Origin: Crotophaga sulcirostris
Taxonomy: Eukaryota > Chordata > Aves > Cuculiformes > Crotophagidae
DNA: 64,000 bases
Direction of reading: 5' to 3'
Assembly (NCBI GenBank): GCA_013397455.1
Contig: VYZB01000275.1
Span: 1-64,000, forward strand
Shown here: piece by piece, positions 62,478 to 64,000 of the stretch
How positions within the stretch are numbered: the stretch's first letter is position 1
Layout: the number at the start of each line of letters is the position of its first letter
Made by a program: the position numbers and the translations under genes
The notes under the pieces: generated by a model
Databases searched by the model: none
What the model was told of the DNA's origin: nothing
Seen by the model: the letters and a program-made list of their open reading frames with translations, nothing else

Positions 62478-62590
62478 CCTCTGTTCTGCCAAACATCTCC
62501 CCTTGTTGTATGATCATGGACAAATCTATTTAAGTCTTTGTTCTGTCTTTGTTGGCTTTGTAAGGTTTGTCCTTTCAAATACAATGCTAC
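62478..62590 (-). mobile_element. MIR-like SINE remnant, minus strand
   Basis: The plus strand has gacctctgttctgcca, then tgtatgatcatggacaaatc, tatttaagtctttgttctgt and ctttgtaaggtt. These are collinear with the complement of MIR (the CGGCTCTGCCACTT, TGTGTGACCTTGGGCAAGTT, ACTTAACCTCTCTGTGCCT and CATCTGTAAAATGG blocks). Several ordered matches support it, at high divergence. Confidence 0.5.
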
Positions 62591-64000
62591 CTGGGACAAG
62601 GATTGTTTTTTCCTGTGTCTGTGCAGCATCTAATACAAAAAGTTTCAGCCTTGGTGGAAATCTTCAAGTGGAATTGCAAGAATAGTAATTATGGAGTCTT
62701 TGTATCCAGTGTCACAAGCCCTTAATGAGTTAATAGAGAAATGTCAGTATTAATATAGAAGGAAGGACAACAGACACAGCCAAGAGGGGAAAAAAAACAC
62801 CTTCAGTGCTTGAAAAATCCATAAGAGAGGAAGAGTTTCTTGTGGAGTCTGTTTTATTTAGACAATAAGGCATTTGTTCAAATTACAATAGACATTCAAA
62901 CATTTCTTATTAGAAACTTTAGAATCCTGAAGTAAGATTTTATTTTCTTTTTTCCATTGAAGTCTACAAGAGAGAGAGAAAGGTTCCTGCTTTCTTATTG
63001 CCCTGAGAGAGACTTTCTTACCGGCAAGTGAAACATTTGCTAAATATAAGGTTTTATTTTTTAAATCAAAGTCTTTTGACCACACTCATTGTTTATAAAT
63101 GTTTTCCAGTTTCTTCAGTATCCTTGTTTTTCTAAAAAGCCACAGTTACTCAGAGTGGAAGCTAACAATGGGGCTCTGAGCAGTGCACTGTATCAAAAGC
63201 ATTATACTGAATATCTGTGTGTATTTGAGAATGATGAAAATGATAGAACCTAATTTTTTTACTGCTAGAAAGAAAAGCATACAATTGTACAATTCTATTG
63301 ATACAGAAATGTTCCTTGGGTTCACAGGCTAAGCCTGATGATGGGGAATGAATGTGTTTACACATCTTAATTTCTTTGAAGCAGAATATTTACCATTTAA
63401 GCTCCTCACTGTGAATAGAGAGCAGGGATAACGTGGTCACTGAAAGCAACAAAGGATTTCAATGATTTTGTAACACAGTATTTCCAAGCTTTCAAGATAG
63501 TGTAGCGTTAGGAAAATAGCACAACCAATAAGCTGTATTTTTATGAGAATGCTGGAGTTAGCAAGACGTGGACTAAGAGAATTATCCTGTAAATGCTTAC
63601 GCTTGTAAGTAGTTCTATCTTTTTTATGGTTCGGGACCATAAGCACACAAGCATGAAGTGTTTGAAAAGTCCAATTCACTTCAGTCGGACCACTTACATA
63701 TTTCGACACATGCTTGTTACTCTGCCAGGCCAGCACACCCAATCTGATACTGCAGTGGTAAATAAGAAACTGTCACGAAGAGAAGAAATTTCCAAGACAA
63801 AGGGATTAGACTGCTGGAAATTCCTACTCTCGTGGATGAAAACTTAACTGCCTTAAAATTTTCAAAACTGGTAATATTTTCAGCAGCACATGTTGTAAAC
63901 ATGAGCTTATTATAATTTTAAAACACTGGGAAAGAGAAGGGTAACTCCCTCCTCTCTGAGTGATCCCACAGACATCTACACAAGCACGAAGAGGCCATGG
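62591..64000. other. Unassigned non-coding sequence to window end
   Basis: AT-rich DNA. Open frames on both strands near 63437-63902 overlap one another and carry no recognisable domain. Confidence 0.5.

Noticed and set aside
1..64000. Reverse transcriptase as part of an endogenous retrovirus, retron or defence system
   Set aside because: The RT motifs, ORF2 C-terminus, 5' truncation and octamer tails identify CR1 non-LTR elements. No LTRs, gag, primer-binding site or polypurine tract were seen.
1..64000. CRISPR arrays, tRNA or rRNA genes, bacterial operons
   Set aside because: No regularly spaced direct repeats, no tRNA A/B-box cloverleaf and no rRNA core motifs were recognised. Composition is vertebrate non-coding.

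Overview
This is vertebrate nuclear DNA, almost certainly from a bird. It is AT-rich, poor in CpG, has no compact gene organisation, and is scattered with CR1-type non-LTR retrotransposons whose 3' ends carry the diagnostic 8-bp tail repeats (ATTCTATG and variants). I see no complete protein-coding gene, tRNA, rRNA, CRISPR array, endogenous retrovirus or bacterial-type operon. The window reads as a long intron or intergenic region. One 45-base run of N marks an assembly gap at 53406-53450.

Layout. Nine relatively recent CR1 copies cover roughly 7 kb, about a tenth of the window. They lie at 1-182 (+), 4527-5518 (+), 9559-9964 (-), 38146-40697 (+), 42478-42747 (+), 46072-46377 (+), 46988-47698 (+), 56561-56896 (+) and 60050-61318 (+). 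All are cut at the 5' end or at the window edge, and all are decayed. The largest, at 38 kb, keeps part of the endonuclease and the reverse transcriptase in three disrupted frames. Two much older CR1-like fragments (about 3370-3615 and 28900-29030, both -) and four MIR-like SINE remnants (about 16086-16150, 36246-36355, 43531-43630 and 62478-62590) are recognisable but strongly diverged. The 28 kb between 9965 and 38145 holds no recent CR1.

The CR1 copies fall into at least three 3'-end types. One type has ATTCTATG tails (4.5, 38 and 47 kb), one has ATTCTGTG (60 kb), and one has ATACTGTG with a distinctive hexamer-rich 3' UTR (0, 9.6, 42.5, 46.1 and 56.6 kb). These look like steps of one tail octamer changing over time, which is the most coherent biological signal in the window.

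The rest is unique-looking non-coding sequence with a few simple repeats, a 33-bp alternating purine-pyrimidine run (possible Z-DNA), a nested inverted repeat at 14.5 kb, an RFX X-box-like palindrome at 25.95 kb and a CpG-retaining GC-rich segment near 24.4-25.1 kb. Three minus-strand open stretches (near 44.0, 42.35 and 27.4 kb) look weakly exon-like and could belong to an unidentified host gene on the minus strand. This is not established. I find no convincing evidence of a novel system here.
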